Positions 27,729-42,286 of a stretch of 64,000 bases of DNA are shown piece by piece. The number at the start of each line of letters is the position of its first letter. The first letter of the stretch is position 1. The translations under genes were made by a program, and so were the position numbers. The notes under the pieces were generated by a model. That model worked only from the letters and a program-made list of their open reading frames with translations. It did not search any database and was not told the DNA's origin. The stretch spans positions 17,618,001 to 17,682,000 of the forward strand of contig NC_134129.1 of NCBI RefSeq assembly GCF_040939455.1, given 5' to 3'. Origin of the DNA: Microcebus murinus. Lineage: Eukaryota > Chordata > Mammalia > Primates > Cheirogaleidae.

Positions 27729-28249
27729 CTCGGGGTAGGGCTTCTATTGCGCACATGCTTAGAAATCCTGCTAGGGCTTATTTGATGGGTAGGGCTTATT
27801 TTCAGGGAAACATGGTACTTATGCAGCTGCCCTGGTGATAGTTAACGGGACTAGTTAGTTGTGGCAGGAGTGGAAAGGAAAAGGGACTTAACAAAAGAGA
27901 TTACCTGTGATCGGGACTTTGAATAATGTGTAGGATTTCAACAGGTGGATAAAAAGGGACAAGCCTTCCTTGCAGAGAGAACAACTCAAGCAAAGGCCTG
28001 GAGATATAAAAAGGCCCCGTCTTGAGCCCAGAGAAACAAGTGGTAGGAGAGGAAGAGAGAACCCAGACTGGATTGGAAAATGATTATATTTATTTCAATT
28101 AAGGAATGACCCTAAGGAGGGTCCAAGTGGAAGAAATGGAGGGAAAGAGCAACCTTTATTGTAAAAGGGTGAGGGGTAAATGACAAGATTAAAACTATGT
28201 TGGAGTGTTTGTAAAACAGAGGGAGTAGTAAAGTAGATCAAGAACATTC

Positions 28250-28578
28250 GGCCGGGCGCGGTGCCTCACGCCTGTCATCCTAGCCCTCTGGGAGGCCGAG
28301 GCGGGAGGATCGCTCAAGGTCAGGAGTTCGAGACCAGCCTGAGCAAGAGCGAGACCCCGTCTCTACTATAAATACAAAGAAATGAATTGGCCAACTAAAA
28401 ATATACAGAAAAAATGAGCCGGGCATGGTGGCGCATGCCTGTAGTCCCAGCTACTCGGGAGGCTGAGGCAGGAGGATTGTTTGAGCCCAGGAGTTTGAGG
28501 TTGCTGTGAGTGAGGCTGACGCCACGGCACTCTAGCCCGGGCAACACAGTGAGACTCTGTTTCAAAAAAAAGAAAAAC
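28250..28578 (+). mobile_element. Alu
   Basis: Complete sense dimer with an A tail. Confidence 0.95.
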
Positions 28579-29084
28579 AGCTACGTATTAGATATGAATC
28601 AAATTACTTGGCCTTTTAATTACCTTATGAATAAAGAGTAAGATAACTATGTACTTCATGATAGTAAAAATGACTTACATTATATAAGCTTCAGATGTTG
28701 CCCCAAATCTTTTTTATAGAATACTCCAACTCTGCGAGGTGTTAACAAGGTTCAAGGGAAACAGAATGAGGTGTATGATCCAGCAAGGTTGGGGAACGCT
28801 GCATTCTGTATGATTCACAGAGTCTATTCACATATTAAAGGCTCTGCGAAATGCAAACAAGAAACCAGTTTAACGTGGCTCAACCCAGCTCTCCCCAAAT
28901 ATATTTCTCCCTTCGTTCATTTCATTTATTCATTCAATAAGCTTGCAATAAATGCATGCTGTGATGGTATGTTTTGGACACTTTGCTGGTTGCTAGTCCT
29001 ACAGTATAGAATAGAGTCAGCCTACATTCCTGCACTTACCAGATTAAGGCCTGGTATAAGCAGGTGTAATCATCTCACAGGTCC

Positions 29085-29420
29085 TATTATTATTATTATT
29101 ATTTGGAGACAGAGTCTTACTCGGTTGCTCGGACTAGAGTGCCGTGGCATCAGCCTAGCTCACAGCAACCTCCAACTCCTGGGCCCAAGCGATCCTCCTG
29201 CCTCAGCCTCTTGAGTAGCTTGGACTACAGGCATGCACCACCATGCCCGGTTAATTTTTTCTATATATTTTTAGTTGGCCAATTAATTTTCTTTCTATTT
29301 TTAGTAGAGACGGGGTCTCGCTCTTGCTCAGGCTGGTCTCGAACTCCTGACCTTGAGTGATCCTCCCTTCTTGGCCTCCCCGGAGTGCTAGGATGACAGG
29401 CATGAGCCACCACACCTGGC
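29085..29420 (-). mobile_element. Alu with (ATT)n tail
   Basis: Short duplication caggtcc at 29078-29084 and 29421-29427. Confidence 0.95.
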
Positions 29421-29879
29421 CAGGTCCCAGTATTCTGAGCAGCATGGTTTGGGAAGCCTTGGATTAAACCGTTTAGATATTCCTTTCTGTGTGCAGGAAT
29501 GGAATGGTGTGGACTGATTGCTTGCCGGCCTGTCTCTCTGGCTTCATGCCTCTGTGTTATATCAATACACCCACCTCGTCACAAAATATTTCCTGCACCT
29601 CCTGCTCGGGCATGGACCGAGGTGATGATGACAACGTAACTTTCAGGTCTGGGAAGTTGGTGACTCATTCGTGGTCACCCAGCTAGCTAGTGGCAGAACT
29701 AGAGCCAGAACCCAGCTCATCTGGCCCTGGGTTCTGTGCTCATCCCGTTCTTTCTGAGAAGGGACAATTTGAAATGCCTGAAAAAAAATTAAGTAGACTC
29801 AACAGCTTGAGTGTGACATGATAGACTATGCCAATGTAATCAATAATAGCAGGGCTGATTTAAATATGGTCACCATCAC

Positions 29880-30440
29880 TGTTGTCACTAATGTTGAATA
29901 ATTACTATGATTTGTGTACCATGATAAGTACTTAATTAATCAAGTTTTTAATTAATTAATTTTTAAATTAATTAATTAATTTTTTTGAGACAGAGTCTCA
30001 ATCTGTCGCCCAGGCTAGAGTGCCGTGGCCTCAGCCTCACTCACAGCAACCTCAAACTCCCTGCCTCAAGCGATCCTCCTGCCTCAGCCTCCCGAGTAGC
30101 TGGGACTACAGGCATGCACCACCATGCCTGGCTAATTTTTTCTATGTATTTTTAGTTGGCCAATTAATTTCTTTCTATTTTTTTAGTAGAGACGGCGTCT
30201 CACTCTTGCTCAGGCTGGTCTTGAACTCCTGACCTCGAGCGATCCTCCCACCTCGGCCTCCCAGAGTGCTGGGATTACAGGCGTGAGCCACCGCACCCAG
30301 CCCTTATTTAATTTTTACGACAAGTCTGTGAAGTAGTAATTATCACCCTGTTTTGTAAGCAAGGAAGCAAGTGCAGAGAGGTGAGTAATGAGTCCATGTT
30401 TACATAGCTAGCAAGGAGCAGAGCCTGGCTTCTATTCTGT
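29880..30440 (-). mobile_element. MIR-like fossil split by an Alu
   Basis: The left flank 'ttgtgtaccatgataagtac' and the right part 'gacaagtctgtgaagtagta' with 'catagctagcaaggagcaga' fit an antisense MIR. The Alu at 29980-30301 lies between. Confidence 0.55.
29980..30301 (-). mobile_element. Alu
   Basis: Complete antisense dimer; an (AATT)n tract precedes it at about 29940-29980. Confidence 0.95.
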
Positions 30441-30479
30441 CTGGAGAGTCCAAGCTCTTAACTGGGTTCCTTTTATTTT

Positions 30480-30803
30480 TTTATTTGAGACAGAGTCTCG
30501 CTTTGTTGCCCAGGCTAGAGTGAGTGCCATAGTGTCAGCCTCGCTCACAGCAACCTCCAATTCCTGGGCTCAAGCGATCCTCCTGCCTCAGCCTCCCGAG
30601 TAGCTGGGACTACAGGCATGCGCCACCATGCCCGGCTAATTTTTTGTATATATATTAATTGTCCAATTAATTTCTTTGTATTTATAGTAGAGACGGGGGT
30701 CTCGCTCTTGCTCAGGCTGGTCTCGAACTCCTGACCTCGAGCAATCCTCCCGCCTCGGCCTCCCAGAGTGCTGGGATTACAGGCGTGAGCCACTGCGTCC
30801 AGC
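30480..30803 (-). mobile_element. Alu
   Basis: Complete antisense dimer ending 'gcgtccagcc'. Confidence 0.95.
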
Positions 30804-30936
30804 CAGGTGAAGTTTTTTTCTGCTTCACAACTTCATTCTCAGAATCAGTTTGTTTTTTTTCCTACTTCCATTTCACCTTGCCTGGATCCTTCCTGTTTGT
30901 AAAAGTCTGATCTCACAACGGATCTGATTTAGTCAT

Positions 30937-31855
<919 letters not shown>

Positions 31856-31856
31856 T

Positions 31857-32173
<317 letters not shown>

Positions 32174-32372
32174 CTCTTCTTCCCATTTAGCCAGTAATCT
32201 ACTTTCTGCCTGTATCGATTGGCCTGTTGCTGGGACTTAGCTACTCTCCCAGCAAAACAGGCCCCAAGGCGGGATCGTTGCAAGGGATTTGGACATAATA
32301 GGAAATAAAGAAATAATATAGATGTAGAAATAATTGAGACGGAGACAAAGTGCAGTTTAAAGTGATGGGGGA

Positions 32373-32701
32373 GGCCGGACACGGTGGCTCACGTCTGTCA
32401 TCCTAGCACTCTGGGAGGCCAAGGTGGGCAGATTGCTCCAGGTCAGGAGTTCGAGACCAGCCTGAGCAAGAGCGAGACCCCGTCTCTACTATAAATAGAA
32501 AGAAATTAATTGGCCAACTAAAAATATATAGAAAAAATTAGCCGGGCATGGTGGCACATGCCTGTAGTCCCAGCTACTCGGGAGGCTGAGGCAGGAGGAT
32601 CGCTTGAGTCTGGGAATTGGAGGTTGCTGTGAGCTAGGCTGATGCCACAGCACTCACTCTAGCCCGGGTGACAGAGTGAGACTCTGTCTCAAAAAAAAAA
32701 A
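32373..32701 (+). mobile_element. Alu (first copy of a tandem duplication)
   Basis: Sense dimer with its own target duplication (aaagtgatggggga before it and again near 32724-32738). Confidence 0.96.
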
Positions 32702-32958
32702 AGTGAATAAATAAGTAAAAAACAAAGTGATGGGGGAGTCGGGTCCTCCAGCATTCCCATGAGCTGTGAGGCCCCAAGTGAAATCCCACATCAGTATTTA
32801 TTGTTACAGCAAATAGTTGTCTTTTGTTCAAGAATTATGTGTGCAGCTCATTCATTTAGGTTTCCAGGGAAACCTTACCTCATTCTGTCTACAAGAATAG
32901 ATGGTTGTGAAATTTCTCTAAGATAAGCATATAAAGCCCTAAGTTAGAAACAGACCTA

Positions 32959-33291
32959 GGCCGGGCGTGGTGGCTCACACCTGTAATCCTAGCACTCTGG
33001 GAGGCCGAGGCGGCAGATTGCTCGAGGTCAGGAGCTCGAGACCAGCCTGAGCAAGAGCGAGACCCCGTCTCTACTATAAATAGAAAGAAATTAATTGGCC
33101 AACTAATATATATAGAAAAAAATTAGCCAGGCATGGTGGCGCATGCCTGTAGTCCCAGCTACTCGGGAGGCTGAGGCAGGAGGATCGCTTGAGCCCAGGA
33201 ATTGGAGGTTGCTGTGAGCTAGGCTGACGCCACAGCACTCACTCTAGCCCGGGTGACAGAGTGAGACTCTGTCTCAAAAAAAAAAAAAAAA
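32959..33291 (+). mobile_element. Alu (second copy of the tandem duplication)
   Basis: Nearly identical to the Alu at 32373. It lacks a 5' target duplication, because the segmental copy starts exactly at the Alu head. Confidence 0.96.
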
Positions 33292-34020
33292 GTAAATAAA
33301 TAAGTAAAAAACAAAGTGATGGGGGACTCAGGGGTCCTCCAGCATTCCCATGAGCTGTGAGGCCCCGAGTGAAATCCCACATCAGTATTTATTGTTACAG
33401 CAAAATAGTTGTCTTTTGTTCAAGAATTATGTGTGCAGCTCATTCGTTTAGGTTTCCAGGGGAATCTTACCTCATTCTGCCTACAAGAATAGACGGTTGT
33501 GAAATTTCTCTAAGATAAGCATGTAAAGCCCTAAGTTAGAAACAGACCTAGCCGAGCATATGAGTTAAAGATAAAATGTATAAAATGAGAACACTAATAT
33601 GCTCTAATCTACTTCTTCTAAATGCAGAGGCATGTAGTCCGGAGTGAAGGAGGAATAGCCTTGGAGTGTAGGATAGCTCCAGCCGTATGTAATCTGCTGG
33701 GCAGGCATTTTAATCAGCTTCTCCGCCAAGTGCCCAAGCCGAGCTTCTGCTTTGTGGAAAAAGCTCAAGGCAATGGCCGGCAGCAAAGAAGAAACGTTGC
33801 TTTGCAAACGTCCTCTGATAAGGCCTGTCTTTGTTGGGAGCAGCTTCTATTCTGTGAACTAACATGTCCACAGATTCCTTGAAGGCAAAGCCCTGCCAAA
33901 CTCCTGAAATCTTCCATGTCTCTTAGCCTGTTTTCCCAACAGCCTGTTCTAGACATTTGATATAAATGGAATCAATACAACTTTTGGCCTTTTATGTCTT
34001 TTATGTCTTCTTCTTCTTCT

Positions 34021-34332
34021 TCTTTTTTTTTTGGGACAGAGTCTTATTCTGCCCTGGCGTCAGCCTAGCTCACAGCAACCTCCAACTCCTGGGCTCAAGC
34101 GATCCTCCTGCCTCAGCCTCCTCCCGAGTAGCTGGGACTGCAGGCATGTGCCACCATGCCCGGCTATATTTTTTCTATATATTTTTAGTTGGCCAATTAA
34201 TTTATTTCTATTTTTTTAGTAGAGACAGGGTCTCGCTCTTGCTCAGGCTGGTCTTGAACTCCTGACCCTGAGCGATCCTCCTGCCTCGGCCTCCCAGAGT
34301 GTTAGGATTACAGGCGTGAGCCACTGCGCCCA
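34021..34332 (-). mobile_element. Alu
   Basis: Antisense dimer with a gap of about 25 bp in the right arm, inserted in an old L1 after a CTT run. Confidence 0.94.
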
Positions 34333-35369
34333 GTGTGACTTCTCTTATTTAACATAATAATGTTTTCAAGGCTCATCCATGTTATACTATGTATTAGTAT
34401 TTCATTCCTCTTTATGGTGGAATAATACTCCTTTGTTTAGACACGCCACATTTTGCTTATCCATTCATCAGTTGATAGACTTCTGGGTTGTTTCCACGTT
34501 CTGGCTGTCATGAGTAGTACTGTTATGAGCATTCATGTACAAGTTTTTGTATGAATATGATTTCAATTTTCTGGGGTTTGGACCTAGAAGTAGAAATGCT
34601 GGGTCATATGAAAACTCTATATTTAACTTTTGAGGAACTACCGAACTGTTTTTCACAGCGGCTGCACCATATTACTCTTCTGCCAGCAATGTATGAGTTC
34701 TGATTTCTCCACATTTTTACTGATACTTGCTCTGTTCCTGTCTTTTTGATTATATTCATCCTAGCGTGTGTGAAGTGGTATCTTGTGGTTTTTGCTTGCG
34801 TTTCCCTAATGACTAATGCTGTTGAACATCTTTTCATGTGTTTCTTGGCCATTTGTGTATGTTCTTTGGAGAATCGTCTATTCAATTTCTCCATGTCATG
34901 GCCTTTGCCCGTTTAAAAATTGGGTTGTCTTTTTATCGTTTAGTTGTGAGTTTTCTTTGTATATTCTGGATACTAGACCCTTATCAGATATATCATTTGC
35001 AAATATGTTTTCTCATTCTATGGGTTGTCTTTTAACTTGTTTGATAATGCCCATTGACACACACATGTTTTTAAGTTGATGAAGTCCCATTTCTCTATTT
35101 TTCTTGCTTATGCTTTCAGTGTCATACTTAAGAAAACTTTTTATTATGAAAAATTTCAGACATAAATAAAAATAGGATGGTATAAGGAACCCCTAGTATC
35201 TATCACTTGGCTTCACCAGTTTTCAACTCATGGTTTTATTTTATCTGTATTCTCCTACACCTACCCTTCACCAAATAAGGGAGCAAGTATTATTTTATCT
35301 GTAAACTTTTTGATATATATCTCTAAAAGATAAGAACTCTTAAAAATACAATCACAATAACATTATCAT

Positions 35370-35372
<3 letters not shown>

Positions 35373-35421
<49 letters not shown>
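35373..35421. repeat. (CA)n microsatellite
   Basis: About 24 CA units inside old L1 sequence. Confidence 0.97.
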
Positions 35422-35424
<3 letters not shown>

Positions 35425-35784
35425 GCAAACAAACCCCAAACAACCTAACACTGTCTTAATATCATCAAATCTTATTATAATTAAACAAATCTTATCAACA
35501 CACCTTAATACCATCAGTATTGACTTGGTATTTAAGTTACCACAGTTGTCCAATGTATTTCAACTGGTTGAGATGTCTCTGAGGACTTTAAATATCTACC
35601 AAATCCTCCTCAATCTCTACTTTTCTTTGTTTTTGTTTTTTGGTCAAAGAAACTTTCTCATTTGTGAAAAAAATTGGATGCAATAATGACTCGAATTCTT
35701 TATTCCTATTTTAAAAACAATAAGAAAAGAATATATAGACATTGATGAATGTTTCTTATTAAAAACAATTTAGGTTGGTTGGTC

Positions 35785-35922
35785 TAGGCTCTGCTCCACG
35801 AAGTCATTCAAGGATCAGGTTACATCTTACTAGGCTCTGCTCCACGAAGTCATTCAAGGATCAAGTTACATCTTACTAGGCTCTGCTCCACGAAGTCATT
35901 CAAGGATCAGGTTACATCTTAC
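35785..35922. repeat. 46-bp perfect-length triplication
   Basis: Three head-to-tail copies (35785-35830, 35831-35876, 35877-35922) of a unit starting 'taggctctgctccacgaag' are nearly identical; copy 2 has one A-for-G change. The array lies about 220 bp upstream of TEC exon 2. It sits at the edge of an old antisense L1 region. Confidence 0.95.
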
Positions 35923-36158
35923 AAAATGACGGGGTATCGAGGAGTGGGATTGAGACCGGGGAAGGAGAGGAGGTTGAGTTTCTCATCCCTGGGCATTCTC
36001 AGTCCAGGCACAGAGAGTAACATTCATCAGCTCCAGCTGGGGTGAGGGTAAACCCTATTTTGGTAATTTTTGAAATGGCAACATCCTTGGAACATTGTCA
36101 CATTTTAACTGTTTACTTTCTCATTTTTTTTTTTTTTTTTAGCATACGAGGATCTTCA

Positions 36159-37128
<970 letters not shown>

Positions 37129-37137
37129 AGGGGTCCT

Positions 37138-37342
37138 GAAACTTTTTAAAAAGGGGGGCCAGGTCACTGTCCCTCAGACCGTTGGAGAGTGCGCATTATG
37201 GGCCCGGGACAAGTCGGCTGCTAAGCAGGACAGGCAGCGGCGGCAAAAACACCTGGCAGGCCGGATAAATGAGCTAGGCTAGGGTTAGGGTTAGGGTTAG
37301 GGTTAGGGTTAGGGCCCTCGGGCCATAGTTTGAGGACTCCTG
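37138..37342. mobile_element. hAT-type short DNA element, copy C with telomere-like tract
   Basis: The same element with a 7/8 target duplication (ctcatgaa 37129-37136 and ctcatgac 37343-37350) and one extra A at 37137. In place of the interior found in copy D it carries about six TTAGGG units (37280-37314). Confidence 0.87.
37280..37314. repeat. Interstitial telomeric repeat (TTAGGG)~6
   Basis: Thirty-five bases of perfect TAGGGT register inside hAT copy C, at the point where copy D reads 'gtgctaggtgg'. It points G-rich on the + strand. Confidence 0.97.
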
Positions 37343-37721
37343 CTCATGACCGTCCTCAACTCTGTTAATTTTTGCTGTGGCTTGTCATTGTGACCTGCGG
37401 AATTCTTCAGGTTCATGTAACTTAGGACTATCATCCTTTTATACCTAAATCCCCAAAACCAAAACTTTAAAAAATATTTTAGTTGTAAAACCTGATCTGA
37501 GATGAGGCTATTTTTAGTCTTCATCCTATTCAGTGCAAATGTTTGTGTGTGCATGTGAAATATTAATGTGTTTAATTACGTGGGGCTGCCCCAGTCCCCG
37601 CTGGGAGTGATTTTTGGTATTATACAATATGTGTACTATATTTCATTTGTTAAATCCAAAAAATTCAGAGAGCCAAAAGGGTTTCATATAAAGGATTCTT
37701 ATAAGAAATATGAATTATTTT

Positions 37722-38061
37722 GGCCGGGCGCGGCGGTTCACGCCTGTACTCCTAGCACTCTGGGAGGCCGAGACAGGAGGATTGCTTGAATTTAGGAGTT
37801 CAAGACCAGCCTGAGCAAGAGCGAGACCCCGTTTCTACTATATATAGAAAGAAATTAGCCAAACAACTAAAAATAGAAAAAATTATCTGGGAATGGTGGT
37901 GCATGCCTGTAGTCCCAGCTACTTGGGAGGCTGAGGCAGGAGGATCGCTTGAGCCCAGGAGATTGAGGTTGCTGTGAGCGAGGCTGACGCCACGGCACTC
38001 ACTCAAGCCCGGGCAACAGAGTGAGACTCTGTCTCCAAAAAAAAAAAAAAAGAAAAAGAAA
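37722..38061 (+). mobile_element. Alu
   Basis: Duplication aagaaatatgaattattt (37703-37720) and aagaaatatgagttattt (38062-38079). Confidence 0.96.
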
Positions 38062-38604
38062 AAGAAATATGAGTTATTTAAAAATATAAAATGGATTTTA
38101 AGGGAAACATCAATACTTTTTGGCTCTATGGTAATGATTTGCTGTAATTTGAATTTCATATAGTAAGTCTAAGAAAAGAGGGATAGCAGTGAAAATGGTA
38201 AAATGTGATAATTTTACCAACCGAAAAGCTGCACACACCTGTATTATCTGCTTAGAAATATGAACTGATACTGTGGAAATACATTGCAATTGTTAACTCC
38301 CTTTACGGCTGATAAATATGCAAAGTAGCAGGTGCCCTGATTGCTTTAGTTTCTGCAGAACAAAGAGAACGGTGGAATCCGTCTTCCTTCAGAACCTGAC
38401 TGTCCACTCAGAACCAGAGCAGCCTTGACCAACCAGAGAATTAGAGGACAGATGAGCAGCTTGTCAACACACATAGCAGCCCCGGCTCCAGCCCTTACTG
38501 TCAGAATTCATCTCCTTTCTTGCTGCTGCTGGCTGGCCCAGGAGTCCAGTCCTGATGGTTTGACTCTTGCCTCCGCTGATGATCCATGGGGCTTTTTAAA
38601 AATT

Positions 38605-39084
38605 ATTATTATTTCAGCATATTATGGGGGTGCAAATGTTTAGGTTATGTCTATTGCATTGCACCCCGGTGCCCTGAGTCAGAGCTTCAAGCGTGTCCAT
38701 CCACCAAACATTGCACATCTCACTCGTTGTGTTTGTATATACCCATCCCCTCCCCCCCCACCTGCCCGACACCCGATAAATGTTATTCCTATGTGTCCAC
38801 TTAGGTGCTGATCAATTAATACCAATTTGCTGGTGAGTACATGTGGTGCTTGTTTTTCCATTCTTGGGACACTTCACTTAGTAGAATGGGCTCCAGCTCT
38901 AGCCAGGAAAATACAAGAGGTGCTAGATCACCGTTGTTTCTCATAGCTGAATAGTACTCCATGGTATGCATATACCACATTTTATTAATCCACCCATGTA
39001 TGGATGGGCACTTGGGCTGTTTCCACATCTTTGCCATTGTGAATTGTGCTGCTATAAACATTCAAGTGCAGGTGTCTTTTGTTC
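38605..39084 (-). mobile_element. Younger L1 3' end, antisense
   Basis: Begins at the antisense 3' terminus 'cagcatattatgggggtgca' and runs through the C-rich 3' UTR into the end of ORF2. The same terminus appears at about 44060 and 55720. It is truncated after about 480 bp. Confidence 0.88.
38816..39061 (-). pseudogene. L1 ORF2 C-terminal fragment
   Basis: Eighty-one open codons with the typical L1 ORF2 C-terminus: AKMWKQPKCPS, then INKMWYMHTMEYYSAMRN, then a short tail to the natural stop. It belongs to the truncated antisense L1 and is not functional. Confidence 0.88.
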
Positions 39085-39086
39085 TT

Positions 39087-39150
39087 TTTTTTTTTTTTTG
39101 AGACAGAGTCACACTCTGTTGCCTGGGCTTCTGTCTCAAAAAAAAAAAAA
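39087..39150. repeat. Snap-back remnant of two opposed Alu tails
   Basis: Thirteen T plus gagacag (39087-39106) faces ctgtctc plus thirteen A (39131-39150), a perfect 20-bp inverted repeat. The 24 bp between are antisense Alu right-arm sequence only. Confidence 0.9.
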
Positions 39151-39352
39151 TAAATAAAAATAAAAATAATATTTTGTTGAAAATGTGAAAGTAAGAGTGG
39201 GGTAGAAACACCATGGGGGGCCATTTGGGGTTAAAATAAATAGCCCTGGAGATATTTATTTTAATTGTTCCCAGTTCTCTTGTTTTCAAGAGAAAAACAG
39301 AGGAGGCTGTTGACTGATCTAGTAGCTACAATTCCTGGATTCTTCCTGATAA

Positions 39353-40014
<662 letters not shown>

Positions 40015-40548
40015 CCCATCCTCTTCTTATTCTCTGAACCCCAGCTTTTTCACCCCGATAGCAACAAGCTTTTGTTGCAATTCTTCCTATTAAGTAAAAC
40101 TTACTGTGCTCTTCAAGTATGCCAAGAAACCCCGTTGCAGTCGATGAGAAATTCTGTCGGGCCATTTCCTCAAAGTTGATATTGCAAAACTTGCATTTCA
40201 CTTTCTGCCTTGGGTCATTCTTCAGTTTGTCGTCCTTTCTCCTATTATGGTTAATAATAGTGCATTCGTGTTTCCGCGCATTCTAAGGAACTGAGAAAGG
40301 GTCTCCCTGGCTGTTTATGTTGTTGGATCTTACTCGGAATAACACAGAGCAGAGGACGCCGGAGGTTTCATCAGTGATATTGTCCTCCACTCATGGATCT
40401 AAATAACACAGGGACAGACCACCTGGCCTCAGGTAGAGGTCCCTTGTGGTATTGAGATGGGATCCAGGGCTGGCCTTTAAGCAGGAAAAAGACCTATTAA
40501 ACACTGGTGAGAAAATGAGGAATAGTGAGTTTTCTTTTCTTTTCTTTA

Positions 40549-40874
40549 TTTTGAGACAGAGTCTCACTCTGTTGCCCAGGCTAGAGTGAGTGCCGTGGCG
40601 TCAGCCTAGCTCACAGCAGCCTCCAACTCCTGGCCTCAAGCGATCCTCCTGCCTCAGCCTCCCTCTTGAGTAGCTGGGACTACAGGCATGCGCCACCATG
40701 CCTGGCTCATTTTTTCTGTATATTTTTAGCTGTCCAATTAACTTCTTTCTGTTTTTGGTAGAGACGGGGTCTCGCTCTTGCTCAAGCTGGTTTCGAACTC
40801 CTGACCTTGAGCGATCCTCCTGCCTCGGCCTCCCAGAGTGCTAGGATGACAGGCGTGAGCCACCGCGCCCGGCC
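40549..40874 (-). mobile_element. Alu
   Basis: Complete antisense dimer. Confidence 0.95.
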
Positions 40875-41104
40875 GTGAAGATGTTTTTATGTATTACTTT
40901 CAGTTATGACTTTTTAAATTTTTTCTTTGTGGTAGAAGAAAATTAATACTAGACAGGAGTTTTTCCTCCTGGATTTACCACTATCTAATTGGACTTTAAA
41001 AATATCATTTTCAATTTATATATATAGTTTAAACATTATTCATATGTTTGTGCTTTTCTCATATTAATTTTTAAATTTATAATTGGCATGCAGTATCTTT
41101 TTAC

Positions 41105-41236
41105 TTTTTTTGTTTGTTTTTTGTTTTTTAGAGATAGGGTCTCTGTATGTTGCCCAGGCTGGTCTTGAACTCCTAGGCTCAGGCGATCCTCCTGCCTCAG
41201 CCTCCAGAGTAGCTGGGACTACAGGCATGCGCCAGG
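41105..41236 (-). mobile_element. Alu monomer (old free-monomer type)
   Basis: A single arm ('agagatagggtctctgtatg ... ggcatgcgcca') without the dimer structure; resembles the old FLAM-type monomer. Confidence 0.75.
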
Positions 41237-42286
41237 TTTTTGACACTTTTAACTGCTCCTTTTTCATTAGCCTCTTTTACAATATGTAATAGGTCTTTAT
41301 ATACTGTCTAGGAATAAGGAAAATCTCTTTTATAACCACAGTACGATGATCAAAATCAAGACATTTAACAACAACAACAAAAAAGACATTTAACACTGAT
41401 ATAATGCTATTTTCTAACTCAGAGTCTATCGTCACATTTCACTCATCATTCCACTGATATCTTTATTTCTCAACCTTTTTCTTCCTCCAACCCCAAGTCC
41501 AGGATCTAATCCGTAATCACGCACTGCATTTAGTTGGTCAACACATAAAGTTTTAAAATGTCTGTCATGAGAATAAGAGGCATATATGGAAGAAATTGTG
41601 CACTTTGTTATATATTATGAAAAGGTGACTGTATCATGAATACTCAATAGTTGTATGTAAAGGTCCACAAACATGAAATCACGTTTAAAAACCACTGGAT
41701 TCAACAAGCCATGATTTTTGGGTGTATAAAAAAAAAGAGAGAGAGAGAGAAAAATATATTGAAATTAGAGAGTAAATAAAAATTAAAAAAAAACAAAACC
41801 ATTGGAGTCTATTCTACTGTCATTCTCATGATCATCTTTAAGAGCTGAAAATTTCACCTCCCTGCTAAAGAAATTATTTTAGCATGGTTCACTAGGATGA
41901 GTAAAAGTCACCTATTACTATTTTTCTTTATATTCTAGATTTTAACTTTTTATTTTTCTGTGCTAAAGCGTGCAAAGAGGTGAGTTCAATCAAAGGTTTT
42001 GGTCCTTAGGCAACTTAAAAGTAGAAACAAACATATTCTGGATCTTGAAAAACACTCTTGGATCTGGCTGTGACAGTTGTGTTTTATTGACTGATTATTT
42101 GTATTTTGGTGGGAGAGACAAAGGCTATACGAAAAGTCGGCATTTTTGTTCAGAAATGATACTGCCTACTTTATTTTATTTATAAGACTTGGATCTCAGA
42201 AATTTTTAGTGAAACCAAAAAGTCAAGTTCCCAGAAAAGTTTTATTTAGCTATTTTTCCACTGAATGGATTCGAAAGACTGTGCTG

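Larger units (their letters stand above)
27241..27815. mobile_element. TA-flanked DNA transposon, copy 2
   Basis: This is the same element as at 2203-2996, flanked on both sides by TA (27239-27240 and 27816-27817). The right end reads 'ttattttcagggaaacatgg'. It is about 220 bp shorter, mainly because its internal 31-bp array has 5 units instead of 12. Confidence 0.8.
32373..33551. repeat. Tandem segmental duplication, about 590 bp x 2
   Basis: Units 32373-32958 and 32959-33551 each consist of an Alu plus about 255 bp of unique flank ending 'agaaacagacctag'. The unique parts differ at only a few positions. Confidence 0.93.
33945..35760 (-). mobile_element. Old L1 3' half, antisense, split by an Alu
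   Basis: The region gives the usual antisense L1 order. 'catttgatataaatggaatc' comes first, then an Alu (34021-34332), then 'catccatgttatactatgta', 'gggtcatatgaaaactctat', 'ttctggatactagaccctta' and 'ttttattatgaaaaatttca'. The coding part is broken by many stops. A (CA)n tract lies at 35373-35421. Confidence 0.75.
40029..42273. other. TEC intron 2, unique sequence around one Alu and one monomer
   Basis: AT-rich intron sequence. A small repeat of 'aagacatttaaca' flanks an (AAC)n run at about 41358-41395. No gene. Confidence 0.6.

Noticed and set aside
34604..35079. Open frames on both strands near 34.6-35.1 kb as a gene
   Set aside because: They match the order of an old antisense L1 3' half with many stops; a transposon fossil.
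37280..37314. TTAGGG tract as a real chromosome end
   Set aside because: Only six units, and unique intron sequence continues on both sides; it is interstitial.
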